From assembly GCF_002128405.1 (NCBI RefSeq), contig NZ_NETJ01000001.1:1-64000 (forward strand): a stretch of 64,000 bases of DNA, given 5' to 3'. This document shows, piece by piece, positions 45,794 to 54,856 of the stretch (within the stretch, counting starts at the first letter, position 1; every line of letters starts with the position of its first letter). The DNA is from Gottfriedia solisilvae. GTDB taxonomy: Bacteria > Bacillota > Bacilli > Bacillales > Bacillaceae_G. The notes beneath the pieces were generated by a model. That model was not told the DNA's origin, did no database searches, and saw only the letters and a program-made list of their open reading frames with translations. A program made the translations under genes and the position numbers.

Positions 45794-47285
45794 AATAACC
45801 TAACTCCTTCATGAAGCCAGACAAGACTAATTCAATATCAATTCGTTTTTTTTCAAGATCCTTAAGTTCTTTTATTGCTTCAGTAACATCAATTTCTTCT
45901 AATTCTTCGGATGAATCTATATATATAGAAATGTTTAAATTGAATTCATTATTTTTAATTTCTTCCATCGATACTAAACGACAGAACTTATCTTCCATTT
46001 CATAATTATCAAATGCTTGAATAATTTTTGTAATATCATCTTTGCGTAGCGTATTTTGATTCTTTCCTTCTTGATACCCTTTTGATGCATCTATGAACAA
46101 CACTTTTCCTTTTCGTTCCTCAACTTTGTTACGATTTATTATTATGATACATGCAGGAATACTCGTCCCGTAGAAAAGATTTGATGGTAATCCAATTATT
46201 GCTTCGATTAAATCTTTTTCAAGTATGCACTGACGTATTTTCCCTTCAGCACCACTACGGAATAATACACCATGAGGCATTACAACACCCGCTATACCAT
46301 TTCCGTTTAGTGTAGCAATCATGTGCTGAATAAAAGCAAAATCCCCTGCATTTTTAGGAGGTAGACCAAATCCAAAACGTCCATATGAATCACTTTCAGC
46401 CTCTTCACGTCCCCAATTTTTTAAAGAAAATGGAGGATTTGCTATCACTCTATCATATAAATTTAATTCACCATTTTCATCTAGCAATTTAGGTTCCCGA
46501 ATTGTATCTCCACGTTCTAAGCGATGATCAAATAATCCATGTAATAATAGGTTCATCTTTGCTATAGCCCAGGTGTTTAAATTCTTTTCTTGTCCATGAA
46601 GTGTTATACGAACTGGACGGTTATCATTCTCTTGACGCTTTGATTTTACGTAATCTACAGATTGAATTAACATCCCCGCTGAACCGACAGTTGGATCGCA
46701 TACTCGCATTCCTTCCTGGGGCTTAATTAATTGAACTAATAAATTTACTACCTCAGTTGGCGTATAAAATTCGCCACCTTTTTTACCTGCATCATCTGCA
46801 AACATCTTAATTAAATATTCATATGCTCGTCCCATTAAATCAGGCTCTGATAGATTTTCATTCATTAAATTTAGTTGGTTGTAGTGTGAAATTAACTGAA
46901 GTAATACATGATCAGGTAATCGTTCCTTATCATTAAAATCAATACTTGAAAGCACCCCTTCTAATTTAAGCGGGTTTTCTTCTTCAATTGACTCAAATGC
47001 GGTATTTAACGCATTGCCTATATCACTTGTTAATTTATTTAAATGTTCCCATCTAGCACGTTCAGGAATCCAAATAGAATGCACATCACGATCGGACCAA
47101 CCATAATCGTCATCTTCTTCTTTTTCAATTCTTAATGCTGTTTCCACAAATACATCATTCATTCTTTTTAAAAATAACATACCAAATATATAGTTTTTAT
47201 AGTCGCTGCTATCTATTGACCCGCGAAGAATATCAGCACTCTTCCAAAGATGACCCTCTAATTCTTGTAATGTTAACTTGCTCAT
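45786..47285 (-). CDS. hsdM: HsdM, type I DNA adenine methyltransferase subunit
   Basis: A 499-residue N6-adenine methyltransferase. I start at 47285 (MSKLTLQELEGHLW), which follows GGAGGA; the frame extends nine codons further without a site. The N-terminal HsdM_N helical domain is followed by the SAM-binding motif DPTVGSAGML and the catalytic NPPFSLKNW (NPPF). GGEFYTPTEVVNLLV precedes motif I, as in this family. With HsdS it methylates and protects the recognition site, and it forms the restriction complex with HsdR. Confidence 0.95.
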   Translation of the reverse strand: MSKLTLQELEGHLWKSADILRGSIDSSDYKNYIFGMLFLKRMNDVFVETALRIEKEEDDDYGWSDRDVHSIWIPERARWEHLNKLTSDIGNALNTAFESIEEENPLKLEGVLSSIDFNDKERLPDHVLLQLISHYNQLNLMNENLSEPDLMGRAYEYLIKMFADDAGKKGGEFYTPTEVVNLLVQLIKPQEGMRVCDPTVGSAGMLIQSVDYVKSKRQENDNRPVRITLHGQEKNLNTWAIAKMNLLLHGLFDHRLERGDTIREPKLLDENGELNLYDRVIANPPFSLKNWGREEAESDSYGRFGFGLPPKNAGDFAFIQHMIATLNGNGIAGVVMPHGVLFRSGAEGKIRQCILEKDLIEAIIGLPSNLFYGTSIPACIIIINRNKVEERKGKVLFIDASKGYQEGKNQNTLRKDDITKIIQAFDNYEMEDKFCRLVSMEEIKNNEFNLNISIYIDSSEELEEIDVTEAIKELKDLEKKRIDIELVLSGFMKELGYYE

Positions 47286-47567
47286 TATTTCTCCTCCAAT
47301 AATTCTATACACAAAAATATGAAGTAAATATTTTTTATTACCTAATTATTATAGCCTTATTCTTCATGAGAGTATATTCATCTCTTATACAATTGACTAA
47401 AAAACACTATCTGATCATAATTATTTTTTACTTATTCAGAAATAAGGCTGTAAAAGAATCAAATCTATAAAGTTTAACTAAATGTACATTTTATTTCTTT
47501 ATCCTTATATGACTTGTATAATTATGTTAGGAAATTTCAGTAAATTCTTATGATAAGGGAGAAAAAA

Positions 47568-48884
47568 ATGAGCCAGTTACTTTTAGTTGAAGAAATAGAT
47601 GAAATTAAAAAAAATATAACTCAATTTAATCAAGATATAGTATCGAATGATAATTTAAGAAAGAAACTTGCTCAATTTGCTCAATGGTATTATATCGAAC
47701 AATTAGATATGTTCGCTCCTAGTAAGTACATTGGTTATAAAGATATGACAGCAGAGGTTTATCTTGAGAGTGATTTTTTAGAGTATGCGGATGGTAGGTC
47801 TACAGAACATAAATTAGATAAATGGTTTGTTAAAAAAGACATACCTTCTTTATTAGATAAGTTAAGAAGAACTCTTGGTTTGTATGGCCGAATACGAGTT
47901 AATGCTGAAGTTCATATTTTAAAATCAGAGATATATAGTTTTGAAGATGAAATTTTATATAATTACGGGATATTCTATGAAAATGATGAAGATAGGGTTG
48001 GTGTACCGGCAATAAGAGTTTTACCTATGTCAAGTCAGGACCCTGCTTTCGCTAATAAATCAATTATAGAGACTCAAGAGTGGTTTTTATATAATTTGCC
48101 AAATAGACATTATCAATATAAAAATGGATTAAACACACCAAGCGGTTCGTTATTTTTATTTCAATATCAAAGTCATATAATAGCAGCGGCTAAACTCTTA
48201 CATAAAGAAAGGTATGAACAAGTAGCAGATGGTGGGTATAAAGGTTATTATTTATTTAATCCATCAACTATTTGCATCTTTAACCCACTCACAATTGATG
48301 ACATGAAGTTAATTTGGGATGGAATAGGTCCTCTAAAGAACGCGCAGCACAACCTAAATAAAGATAAATATGAAGACTTTATGAATCTTATTTATTCTAA
48401 AGACATTCGCTTCGCTTTAGATAATGATATGGATGAGGAAACTTTTCAAAGCGAGGTTGAAAGAGTAGTCATTATTGATACTGAACCAATAGTAGATGAG
48501 CCTAAAGAAAAGTATAATTCTTCTTCTACAACTACATGCAAAAGTAATAGAAATCGAACTGTGTCAAAAAGGGCAATTAAAGTAGCAAATTACTTGTGTG
48601 AAGTAAGTGACTCCCATAAGTTCTTTATTTCAAAAGGAACAGGTGAAAACTATGTTGAAGCCCACCATTTAATACCAATGGAATTCGAAGAAGAATTTGA
48701 ACATAATCTGGATGTTGAAGCGAACGTTACATCGTTATGTCCTTTATGTCATAAAAAGATTCATCATGCTACTTACGAAGAAATAACTCAAATTATCACA
48801 CCTTTATATGAAGAAAGAAAAGAAAGATTAAGAAGATGCGGATTAAACATTAGTCTTGAGCAACTCCTAGAATATTATAAATAA
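47568..48884 (+). CDS. HNH endonuclease-domain protein, probable restriction enzyme
   Basis: A 438-residue protein. ATG 47568 follows AAGGGAG; the frame opens 18 bases earlier. The C-terminus is an HNH nuclease: EAHHLIPMEFEEE, then LCPLCHKKIHHA, with a zinc-binding CPLC and an upstream cysteine in CEVSDS. The N-terminal 320 residues are not recognised; they include an aromatic-rich region near WYYIEQLDMFAPS and could be a DNA- or modified-base-reading domain. It is divergent from hsdMSR and so could be a separate (type IV-like) restriction enzyme. Residues 311-330 are a Ser/Thr/Arg-rich linker before the HNH. Confidence 0.72.
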   Translation: MSQLLLVEEIDEIKKNITQFNQDIVSNDNLRKKLAQFAQWYYIEQLDMFAPSKYIGYKDMTAEVYLESDFLEYADGRSTEHKLDKWFVKKDIPSLLDKLRRTLGLYGRIRVNAEVHILKSEIYSFEDEILYNYGIFYENDEDRVGVPAIRVLPMSSQDPAFANKSIIETQEWFLYNLPNRHYQYKNGLNTPSGSLFLFQYQSHIIAAAKLLHKERYEQVADGGYKGYYLFNPSTICIFNPLTIDDMKLIWDGIGPLKNAQHNLNKDKYEDFMNLIYSKDIRFALDNDMDEETFQSEVERVVIIDTEPIVDEPKEKYNSSSTTTCKSNRNRTVSKRAIKVANYLCEVSDSHKFFISKGTGENYVEAHHLIPMEFEEEFEHNLDVEANVTSLCPLCHKKIHHATYEEITQIITPLYEERKERLRRCGLNISLEQLLEYYK

Positions 48885-48978
48885 CCGTTACATTTAAATT
48901 TAAATTTAAATTGTTTTCCTATAAAAAAACCACTACTTATGTGGCCTATACGTATGAATTATCTAATCTTAGTCTCTC

Positions 48979-49012
48979 GTGCGCTTAATCATTTTTATGT
49001 GATTAAGCGCAC
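48979..49012. repeat. Perfect 13-bp hairpin between HNH gene and resolvase
   Basis: GTGCGCTTAATCA pairs with TGATTAAGCGCAC around an 8-nt loop. It lacks a T tail in either direction, so it is not a standard terminator. It lies 145 bases past the 3' end of the resolvase. Confidence 0.65.
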
Positions 49013-49156
49013 TTGCTTCATTCGACTGACTAATTTTATATCTGAAATTTGAAGATCCGTAAGACTTAATTTTTCAGTTTAAAATCACTGTCGTACCTCG
49101 ATTCGATTATATCTTCACAAGTCTTACATTTTATACGATTACTAGTTAATTTTATT

Positions 49157-49756
49157 TTAATTCACGCCTTTTTGTGCTCGAATGTAATCATAAAGGACGG
49201 TTCTCGATACACCTGTGGCTTCACATATTTCTTTAATCGTTAAAGACTTCCCCTCATATAGTTTCACAGCCTTTTTAAGTACTTTTTCATCAGTACGCTT
49301 TCTGCCACCAAGTCTACCTCTTGCTCTTGCAGAAGCCAAACCAAATTTTGTACGTTCACTAATTAAATCTCGTTCAAATTGTGCAATAACAGCCAACATT
49401 CCAAACATTGCTGTGCCTGTAGGGGTAGTTGTATCAATCCTGTCTTTTAAAGAGACTAACTGTACTCCTTTCGCTTTAAGTATTTCAAAGATTTCGATTA
49501 AGTCTTTAGTTGATCTTCCTAATCGAGATAATGACTCAATTACGATTGTATCTCCATTTTCAACATGATTAAGGAGTTCCATCAGTTGTGGACGGTCTTT
49601 TTTTGTACCAGTGATTTTTTCACTGAATATGTGGATTGGACGAATACCATAATCAATTAATTGATTTATGTATTTATCTAAATTTTGTTCGTCTGTAGAA
49701 ACTCTGCAATAACCAAATGTAACTGGTTCTCTTTTTTCTTCAGTCAATTTTACCAA
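49157..49756 (-). CDS. Serine recombinase (Tn3-type resolvase/invertase)
   Basis: About 199 residues. The catalytic serine is in YCRVSTDEQN, the arginine-bearing motif is ESLSRLGRSTKDL, and FERDLISERTKFGL begins the E-helix. A C-terminal helix-turn-helix (LTIKEICEATGVSRTVLYDYI) binds DNA. The start is uncertain: TTG at 49756 is too near its AAGGA, so the TTG at 49747 may be used. There is no transposase beside it, so it probably resolves or inverts part of the element. A 14-bp inverted repeat immediately upstream is a candidate res site. Confidence 0.88.
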   Translation of the reverse strand: MVKLTEEKREPVTFGYCRVSTDEQNLDKYINQLIDYGIRPIHIFSEKITGTKKDRPQLMELLNHVENGDTIVIESLSRLGRSTKDLIEIFEILKAKGVQLVSLKDRIDTTTPTGTAMFGMLAVIAQFERDLISERTKFGLASARARGRLGGRKRTDEKVLKKAVKLYEGKSLTIKEICEATGVSRTVLYDYIRAQKGVN

Positions 49757-49777
49757 ATCCTTTTTTTTCTTTAAAGT

Positions 49778-49839
49778 GTACTAAAACTCATATTTATTTT
49801 CAATATTTCGTACATAGTTTTTAGAATGAGTTTTAGTAC
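49778..49839. repeat. 14-bp inverted repeats upstream of resolvase, candidate res/operator site
   Basis: GTACTAAAACTCAT (49778-49791) is matched exactly inverted at 49826-49839, centred 34 bases apart and ending 22 bases upstream of the resolvase start. The spacing suits a dimer-bound recombination subsite that also represses the gene. Confidence 0.6.
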
Positions 49840-50058
49840 TGAAAATGAATTAAAAATACCTTAAAATTTACTTACTTAAAAAGTACACGAAAAACGAACG
49901 TTTTTAGTTCTATTTCAACTTTAAAAAATGCGATAATATAAAAGTCATAAAAACTATAAAACTTGTAAAATATGTAAAAATATAAATCTATTTAATGGAA
50001 ACGAGCGTGTGGAGAAATTTGTGGCTTGATTTTCAAGTCCTTAAAATGAATACTACAA

Positions 50059-50089
50059 AAAAAACCAGCCTATTACTGACTGGTTTTTT
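50059..50089 (-). terminator. Terminator after EVE-like gene
   Basis: AAAAAACCAG pairs with CTGGTTTTTT (10 bp), with tracts on both sides. It lies about 80 bases past the stop on the minus strand. Confidence 0.8.
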
Positions 50090-50167
50090 TAGAGTAAAGC
50101 AAGGGGAATTTTTTTGTAATATCTTTTAATTGTTTCATTAATTCATAATGTTTATACTTTTTATTTT

Positions 50168-50737
50168 TTAAAACAAATCTTCATCCTCATATTTATCTGC
50201 AAGGTAATCTAGCATACCCTTATCTAAGTCTGGCTGCTCATTCAATGCTTTAATAACATCTTGTGCTCTATCATCAGATATAGAAAATAGTGTATCTCCA
50301 GGTAACGGTCTGATATCTAATCCAACCTCTTTAAATTGTACACCAGGTTTTGGACCAACAATCCACACTAAATCGATTGAGTAAGGCCATCTATCTACAT
50401 CTACTTTCTTAATTGAAGAAATAACTTTTGTTAATCCAATGATTTTCTTTTCTGGTGAGGTTGCATAGATAAACATATATTGACCAACTTCAATTTTTTC
50501 AGCAACAGTTCTTCTATTTTTCGGAAAAGCCGCTCTTGGCTTATCTTTACTACGATAAATGCCTGGATAGACAACTTTGATCATATACTTTGAAACAGAA
50601 TTTCGTTTCCAATGTGGAACTTCTTTAAAAATTTCTTCAACTGGTTGTTGATTTGTTTGTTGCAGTAAATTCACTTTCACATTTAATTGCTCTACCACAT
50701 TTTCTAATACTTCTAATCGTTTTAACATTTCATTCAT
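50168..50737 (-). CDS. EVE-like (PUA-fold) protein with N-terminal coiled coil
   Basis: A 189-residue protein. Residues 1-30 form a coiled coil (LKRLEVLENVVEQLNVKVNLLQQ). From about 45, KRNSVSKYMIKVVYPGIY and VGQYMFIYATSPEKKIIGLTKV look like an EVE/ASCH-type PUA barrel, a fold that in restriction systems reads modified cytosines. The assignment rests on pattern recall, not a search. GGAGGG precedes the ATG, and a palindromic operator candidate lies 45 bases upstream. Its neighbours, an HNH nuclease and a type I system, fit a restriction role. Confidence 0.5.
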   Translation of the reverse strand: MNEMLKRLEVLENVVEQLNVKVNLLQQTNQQPVEEIFKEVPHWKRNSVSKYMIKVVYPGIYRSKDKPRAAFPKNRRTVAEKIEVGQYMFIYATSPEKKIIGLTKVISSIKKVDVDRWPYSIDLVWIVGPKPGVQFKEVGLDIRPLPGDTLFSISDDRAQDVIKALNEQPDLDKGMLDYLADKYEDEDLF

Positions 50738-50781
50738 GACAATCCCTCCATAGTTGTTAGTGAGTCACGTATACTTAATAG

Positions 50782-50800
50782 TTCACTTGTATTAAGTGAA
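50782..50800. promoter_or_regulatory. Operator-like inverted repeat upstream of EVE-like gene
   Basis: TTCACTT and AAGTGAA flank 5 bases, and the direct repeat TACTTAAT occurs on both sides (50772 and 50801). Such nested symmetry suggests a repressor site, but no regulator gene is adjacent. Confidence 0.4.
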
Positions 50801-50965
50801 TACTTAATTTATATTGTCACTTATCTTGTTTTATTCTTATATTAAAAAATTTTCGAACGATATTCACTTCAACATTCAGTCCGTTTTACAAAGTGATAGG
50901 ATTTTAATACTTTGATTACTTCCTCCAGTGTCATGATACCCATTCTTTTCCTCTCATGTTTTATC

Positions 50966-51118
50966 AAATTTTGTTCAGTTTTTTCTCATTTTATCTGATT
51001 TTGTTCAATTTTTACGACTTTTTACAAAAAAAATCTGTTTATATTCGATTTTATCAATTTTTTTCGAGTTTTTACGGATTTTGTTCAGTTTTATCAGATT
51101 TTTTCGGATTTTGTTCAA
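50966..51118. repeat. T-rich direct repeats with core TTTTGTTCA
   Basis: Cores occur in AAATTTTGTTCAG (50967), TGATTTTGTTCAA (50996), GGATTTTGTTCAG (51076) and GGATTTTGTTCAA (51106), mixed with TTTTATC(A/T)GA elements. Steps are 29, 80 and 30 bases. Overlapping open frames on both strands (50956-51332) reflect this low-complexity sequence and lack ribosome-binding sites. The downstream part to 51493 has no confirmed gene, though a plus-strand terminator follows. It could be a recombinase or replication binding array. Confidence 0.5.
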
Positions 51119-51493
51119 GATGGGTAAGATTGCCCTTAAAAAACCCCCTAAAAACCGCAATATCCGACCGTATAGGCGCAATATAGTGCCAAAAAGTGGG
51201 TTTAATTCCGTTTCAAGCGCTCTGAATCGCTCTAGGCGTGTTTCAAGCGTTTTTGTTGCACTTGACCAACTTTTTCTCACCTGTGTTTCCTTCTTATCTA
51301 TCTATATAGTAATAGGAAAGAGATGCAGTTGATGATTTCAGAAGGAATAACTGGTACTGATACGAAAAATAAGAATATATAGGAAAATGGTAGAGGAAGT
51401 GAATCGTGCCATATAGAGGATTGTCAGTAAAAATGCACTATGGTATGGTAATGATTGTTGTTAATCAATATTAATACAGTAAATTGGTGTTTG

Positions 51494-51529
51494 GAATCCT
51501 CGTGTGGAAAGCGCAGGATTCTCTTTTTT
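51494..51529 (+). terminator. Plus-strand terminator with no clear gene upstream
   Basis: GAATCCT pairs with AGGATTC, followed by TCTTTTTT. It implies a plus-strand transcript from within 50940-51490, perhaps a small RNA. Confidence 0.55.
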
Positions 51530-51532
51530 CAC

Positions 51533-51569
51533 CAAAAAAGCAGCCACTCATGAATAGTCACGAATGGCT
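51533..51569 (-). terminator. Terminator for the gene at 51668
   Basis: On the minus strand AGCCATTC pairs with GAGTGGCT, then GCTTTTTT. Confidence 0.6.
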
Positions 51570-51667
51570 AGCGTTTTATTATTCTTTGATTGTTGTCACT
51601 ACTCCATCATCAAAATAGATGTAACGATCAAAACTACTAGTTTATTGATATAGAAGTTCTTTAATAA

Positions 51668-52270
51668 CTAAGATGCCAGTTCAAAAATACGTTTTTGTGT
51701 TCTAAGATAACTCTGTAATTTAATTACTGGATTGTCAGATAGTGAATGTATATCTTTTTCTATTATAGTTAGTTCAATCGAATTATTTGCTGCAAGTAGT
51801 TTTGTATACTCAAAACTACAATTCAAAAGCAAATTAATCTCTTCAAACGAAAAAATGTTTATTTTTTCAAAGTTAGGTAGTGTTTTAAAATCATCTAAGC
51901 GTTTCATAAATTCTTCAACTATTCCCAATGTAAGAGAGTCGTTTTCCAGAGCATTTCGATAGATCTTTAGAGACTTTTTAAGTTTATTACAAATATCATG
52001 TTTATGTTTTTTAATTTTTGCTAGTGTTATACTTAACTTAGTTCCTGCCCAAACGGTATCTCTGTGGTTCCATGCTAAACGTAAAGCCTTTACCGCAAGT
52101 GCTCCTGGCTTAATTTCAATAGAGTTAACAGGGTCATACATTTTTGCTATTTGTCCCTTTTGCTTACCTGTATTATGCCGTATGACCCCACCACTTCTGC
52201 TTAACTCTCCAGTTTCACACTTACTAGCAACATCATCCTCAATTATATATGTATCTTGGAAAACTCTCAT
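51668..52270 (-). CDS. Hypothetical protein, 200 aa
   Basis: I do not recognise this protein. Residues 1-60 are mixed (RVFQDTYIIEDDVASKCETGELSRSGGVIR) and could bind a ligand or DNA through the SGGVIRHNTGKQKGQ stretch. Residues 70-200 are helical and look like a bundle, without membrane segments or catalytic motifs. AGGAGA lies ahead of the ATG, and a minus-strand terminator lies downstream, so it is a stand-alone gene. It is likely accessory, given its place in the island. Confidence 0.65.
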   Translation of the reverse strand: MRVFQDTYIIEDDVASKCETGELSRSGGVIRHNTGKQKGQIAKMYDPVNSIEIKPGALAVKALRLAWNHRDTVWAGTKLSITLAKIKKHKHDICNKLKKSLKIYRNALENDSLTLGIVEEFMKRLDDFKTLPNFEKINIFSFEEINLLLNCSFEYTKLLAANNSIELTIIEKDIHSLSDNPVIKLQSYLRTQKRIFELAS

Positions 52271-52825
52271 TTTTTCATCTCCTGTTATCTATCTCACTAG
52301 TTAACTTTCTAACTTTATACTCTTATATTAAACGGTATTTATTAAAATATCTAACGGGAATTAGAATTATGTAACATATTCAGTGAAATTTACATATGTT
52401 CCTTTAGGAAAAGAGGGGTTTTTGTTTTCCATTCATTTTTTCTCCGTTCAAACCTTCCTATTTCCACGTAGAGCGGATTAAGTGGGGTTTTCGGCAGTAT
52501 ATCGTACCAATTCAGTCGGTTATTGCACCTCTAGCGGTAAGATATTGACTTCTATTTCCTGTAAGGAAAGTGATTCTTGAATCGCATTCCCATTGTTGTT
52601 TTCAATTATCCTGTTTCTACATACACTTTCTTCTATATATATTTGCCTGGGTTCTTAAGGTAACGTTTATTAAATTATTCATACTTAAAAAAATACAGAA
52701 ATGAAAAAACTACTTTTTCTTTAATATTCATTCATTAATTTTAATCGAGATATTTAGAAAAGATCTTCCGAAATAATACAGAAACTTTTTAGAATAAATG
52801 AGAGTTTTAAGATATAAATATTTTT
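52271..52825. other. Gene-free region, 555 bases
   Basis: No open frame with a ribosome-binding site, no clear terminator and no repeat that I can defend. A slightly more GC-rich patch near 52440-52640 may be a decayed gene, but I cannot read a protein from it. Confidence 0.4.
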
Positions 52826-54349
52826 TTATTTTTTGAAGGAAACTTCTTGGAGAATTCTCTCATAGTCTTCCTTAAACATCCATTTGTATCCAACAGCAGT
52901 TTCTCTTTTTCCATAACAACATTCTGAAATCATTGAACGTTTAGATATGTTTTGGGCGCGTGCTGCTTCAGAGATACTTGCATATTCTGTAATAATCTCA
53001 CCATTTAAAGATAATTGAATTATTTGTTTTGAAATGTGAAAATAAGGAACATAATTACATAACGATAATGAGTCTCCATTTTTCAAGTAATTATGTATGG
53101 TATTTTTTGATAAACCAAATATTTTTCCAATCTCTTCTTTGTCTTTAATACCTTCATTCCACAGTTCGCAAGCGGATATAACTAAACTATTACATGCAAA
53201 TTCATGGCATTCGTTCCAATTTATATTCGAGAGATCAAAATAACTGTTTAGACTACTATTTAATATGCTATTCTTTATCCAATTAAGTTCGGAGTGCCTA
53301 CAGTCAATAACTATATATATTTCAATTCCATTTTCTTTTGCTAATTTTTCTTTTAATATATCATTTTCTAATTCTTCAACTAGCCTTCTTCCGCCAAATC
53401 TCTCAAAACTTGGGTAAAAATGTTGTAACCCATGAATTTCAATTATCATTTTCATATTTTGAATATAGTTATCATATCTTTTAGTTCCACTTAAACTAGA
53501 GTTATGATAAATGATATTTTTCGACCAATTAAAAATTTTTTGCGTTTCAAAATCAACATTTAAAGCCTTTAATAGTTTAAATATAAACTTTTCCCCGTAA
53601 GGTATACCATCTCCACATATTGAACAAGTAAAACCCTTATTTGCCATACTATAAATTGTTTTCAATTGTTCATGCGCACAATTTGGACATATAAAACATT
53701 CTTTTTTAGAACTACCAGATGTTAATTCATAGCCTTTTTGAGGATCTTTTAAGTGTTTAGCAATATGAGGACTTGTAGTCCAAAGACAATTTGTATGGTT
53801 TACTTTTCTACTATTACAATATGGACAATTTCTACTACGTCTACGCTCTGGCGTCATTTTATATTCACTTTTGCATTTTTGACATTCCCATAAATAAAGA
53901 GTTTTGGAACCATAATTTATTTCACATGGTTTCTTTTTATTTTTATTACTAAATTCAATCATTAAAAATTCTTTTCCATTTATTTTGGCCCAATATTCCA
54001 ATGATTTCTCATATAAAACATCAACATTATTCTTTTGAACAAATACTCTCCTTTTAGTTGCACATTTAAAACATCTATCCTTACCATCCCCTCTTTCTCT
54101 ACTAAGATGAATTTTAAAATAAGGAAGATTTTTAGTTTTTTTACCGCATTCATCACAAACTTTAGTTAATTTTTTTTGACTAAATTTGGGTAAATCATTT
54201 ATTAATACTAATATTTTTGTTCCTTTCCTTATTACCATTTTGTTTTTTGACCCATCAAATGTACGAGGTATTCTATATCCTAAATTTTCGTAGTGTTCAA
54301 ATGTATTAGAACTTAAAGTTACCCAAATTTTTTCCTCTAATATCGACAT
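52826..54349 (-). CDS. Zinc-ribbon, Vsr-like nuclease with NUMOD1-type DNA-binding tail
   Basis: A 507-residue protein. The first 260 residues hold several cysteine pairs: CDECGKK...CFKCATK, CQKCKSEY...CPYC and CPNCAHEQ...CSICGDG, that is, zinc ribbons or treble clefs. Then comes a nuclease core like Vsr/EDxHD homing enzymes: EKFIFKLL..., FETQ, KRYDNYI, MIIEIHGLQHF, and NGIEIYIVIDC. The C-terminal section has a helix-turn-helix (EEIGKIFGLSKNTIHNYL) and a NUMOD1-like block (SLNGEIITEYASISEAARAQ). GAGGGA precedes the ATG. It may be a free-standing homing endonuclease or a defence nuclease. Confidence 0.72.
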   Translation of the reverse strand: MSILEEKIWVTLSSNTFEHYENLGYRIPRTFDGSKNKMVIRKGTKILVLINDLPKFSQKKLTKVCDECGKKTKNLPYFKIHLSRERGDGKDRCFKCATKRRVFVQKNNVDVLYEKSLEYWAKINGKEFLMIEFSNKNKKKPCEINYGSKTLYLWECQKCKSEYKMTPERRRSRNCPYCNSRKVNHTNCLWTTSPHIAKHLKDPQKGYELTSGSSKKECFICPNCAHEQLKTIYSMANKGFTCSICGDGIPYGEKFIFKLLKALNVDFETQKIFNWSKNIIYHNSSLSGTKRYDNYIQNMKMIIEIHGLQHFYPSFERFGGRRLVEELENDILKEKLAKENGIEIYIVIDCRHSELNWIKNSILNSSLNSYFDLSNINWNECHEFACNSLVISACELWNEGIKDKEEIGKIFGLSKNTIHNYLKNGDSLSLCNYVPYFHISKQIIQLSLNGEIITEYASISEAARAQNISKRSMISECCYGKRETAVGYKWMFKEDYERILQEVSFKK

Positions 54350-54641
54350 CTAGATTCCCTCAAGAGTTCAAATTTTTTTTATAGTTTTCCATATTTTCCT
54401 AAAATTATTTATGGTTTTTACTAAATGGTGAGTGTACATTTACCCAATTGTATACCTTGTAATTTATAATTTTGTGAGATAAATAAATTCCCTATAATAA
54501 TTTTCTGCTAATTTAAATTTTTTCTCCAAATTATTTATTTTATTATTTTATTTTTTCCATAAGTATTTTCATTTCTAGAATTTATAATAACGTTATATCC
54601 AAAAATTTTATTTTTAAACCAAGTTTTTATACAAATCTATT

Positions 54642-54677
54642 AATCTATGCGCGAAACATTTGTTTCGCGCATAGATT
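54642..54677. repeat. Near-perfect 34-bp palindrome with GC-rich core
   Basis: Positions 54642-54658 (AATCTATGCGCGAAACA) pair exactly with 54661-54677 around TT. Its GCGCGAAAC core is much richer in GC than the surroundings. No T tract follows on either strand, so it is not a terminator. It may be a protein-binding, cruciform or recombination site. The rest of 54350-54712 shows nothing else. Confidence 0.8.
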
Positions 54678-54712
54678 GAAAAAAATAACGAGTCTCTATT
54701 TTTTATATTTAA

Positions 54713-54744
54713 AAAGTCACTACCTTTTTTTAGATAGTGACTTT
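54713..54744 (-). terminator. Terminator-like hairpin
   Basis: AAAGTCACTA pairs with TAGTGACTTT; a T-rich tail follows on the minus strand. Confidence 0.6.
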
Positions 54745-54856
54745 GAACTTCTTTATATACCTTATTTACTTTCTTATACTCTTTTTAATTTTTGAGGTAA
54801 GAAGTTGAGAAGTTTAATAAGTGAATTATAAACTTGTAATTATCATAGAATATTTT

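Noticed and set aside
47353-47449. AGCCTTATT/AATAAGGCT inverted repeat flanking 79 bases between hsdM and the HNH gene
   Set aside because: Nine-base arms far apart in AT-rich DNA are not convincing as a site without further copies.
50956-51332. Three overlapping frames of 76-91 codons on both strands
   Set aside because: Low-complexity products (repeated Lys/Ile/Arg or Phe/Tyr/Ser) generated by the TTTTGTTCA repeats; no ribosome-binding sites.
51406-51474. 22-codon GTG frame preceded by GAGGAAG, considered as a small toxin
   Set aside because: The product is not the hydrophobic helix expected of type I toxins, and a frame this short can occur by chance.
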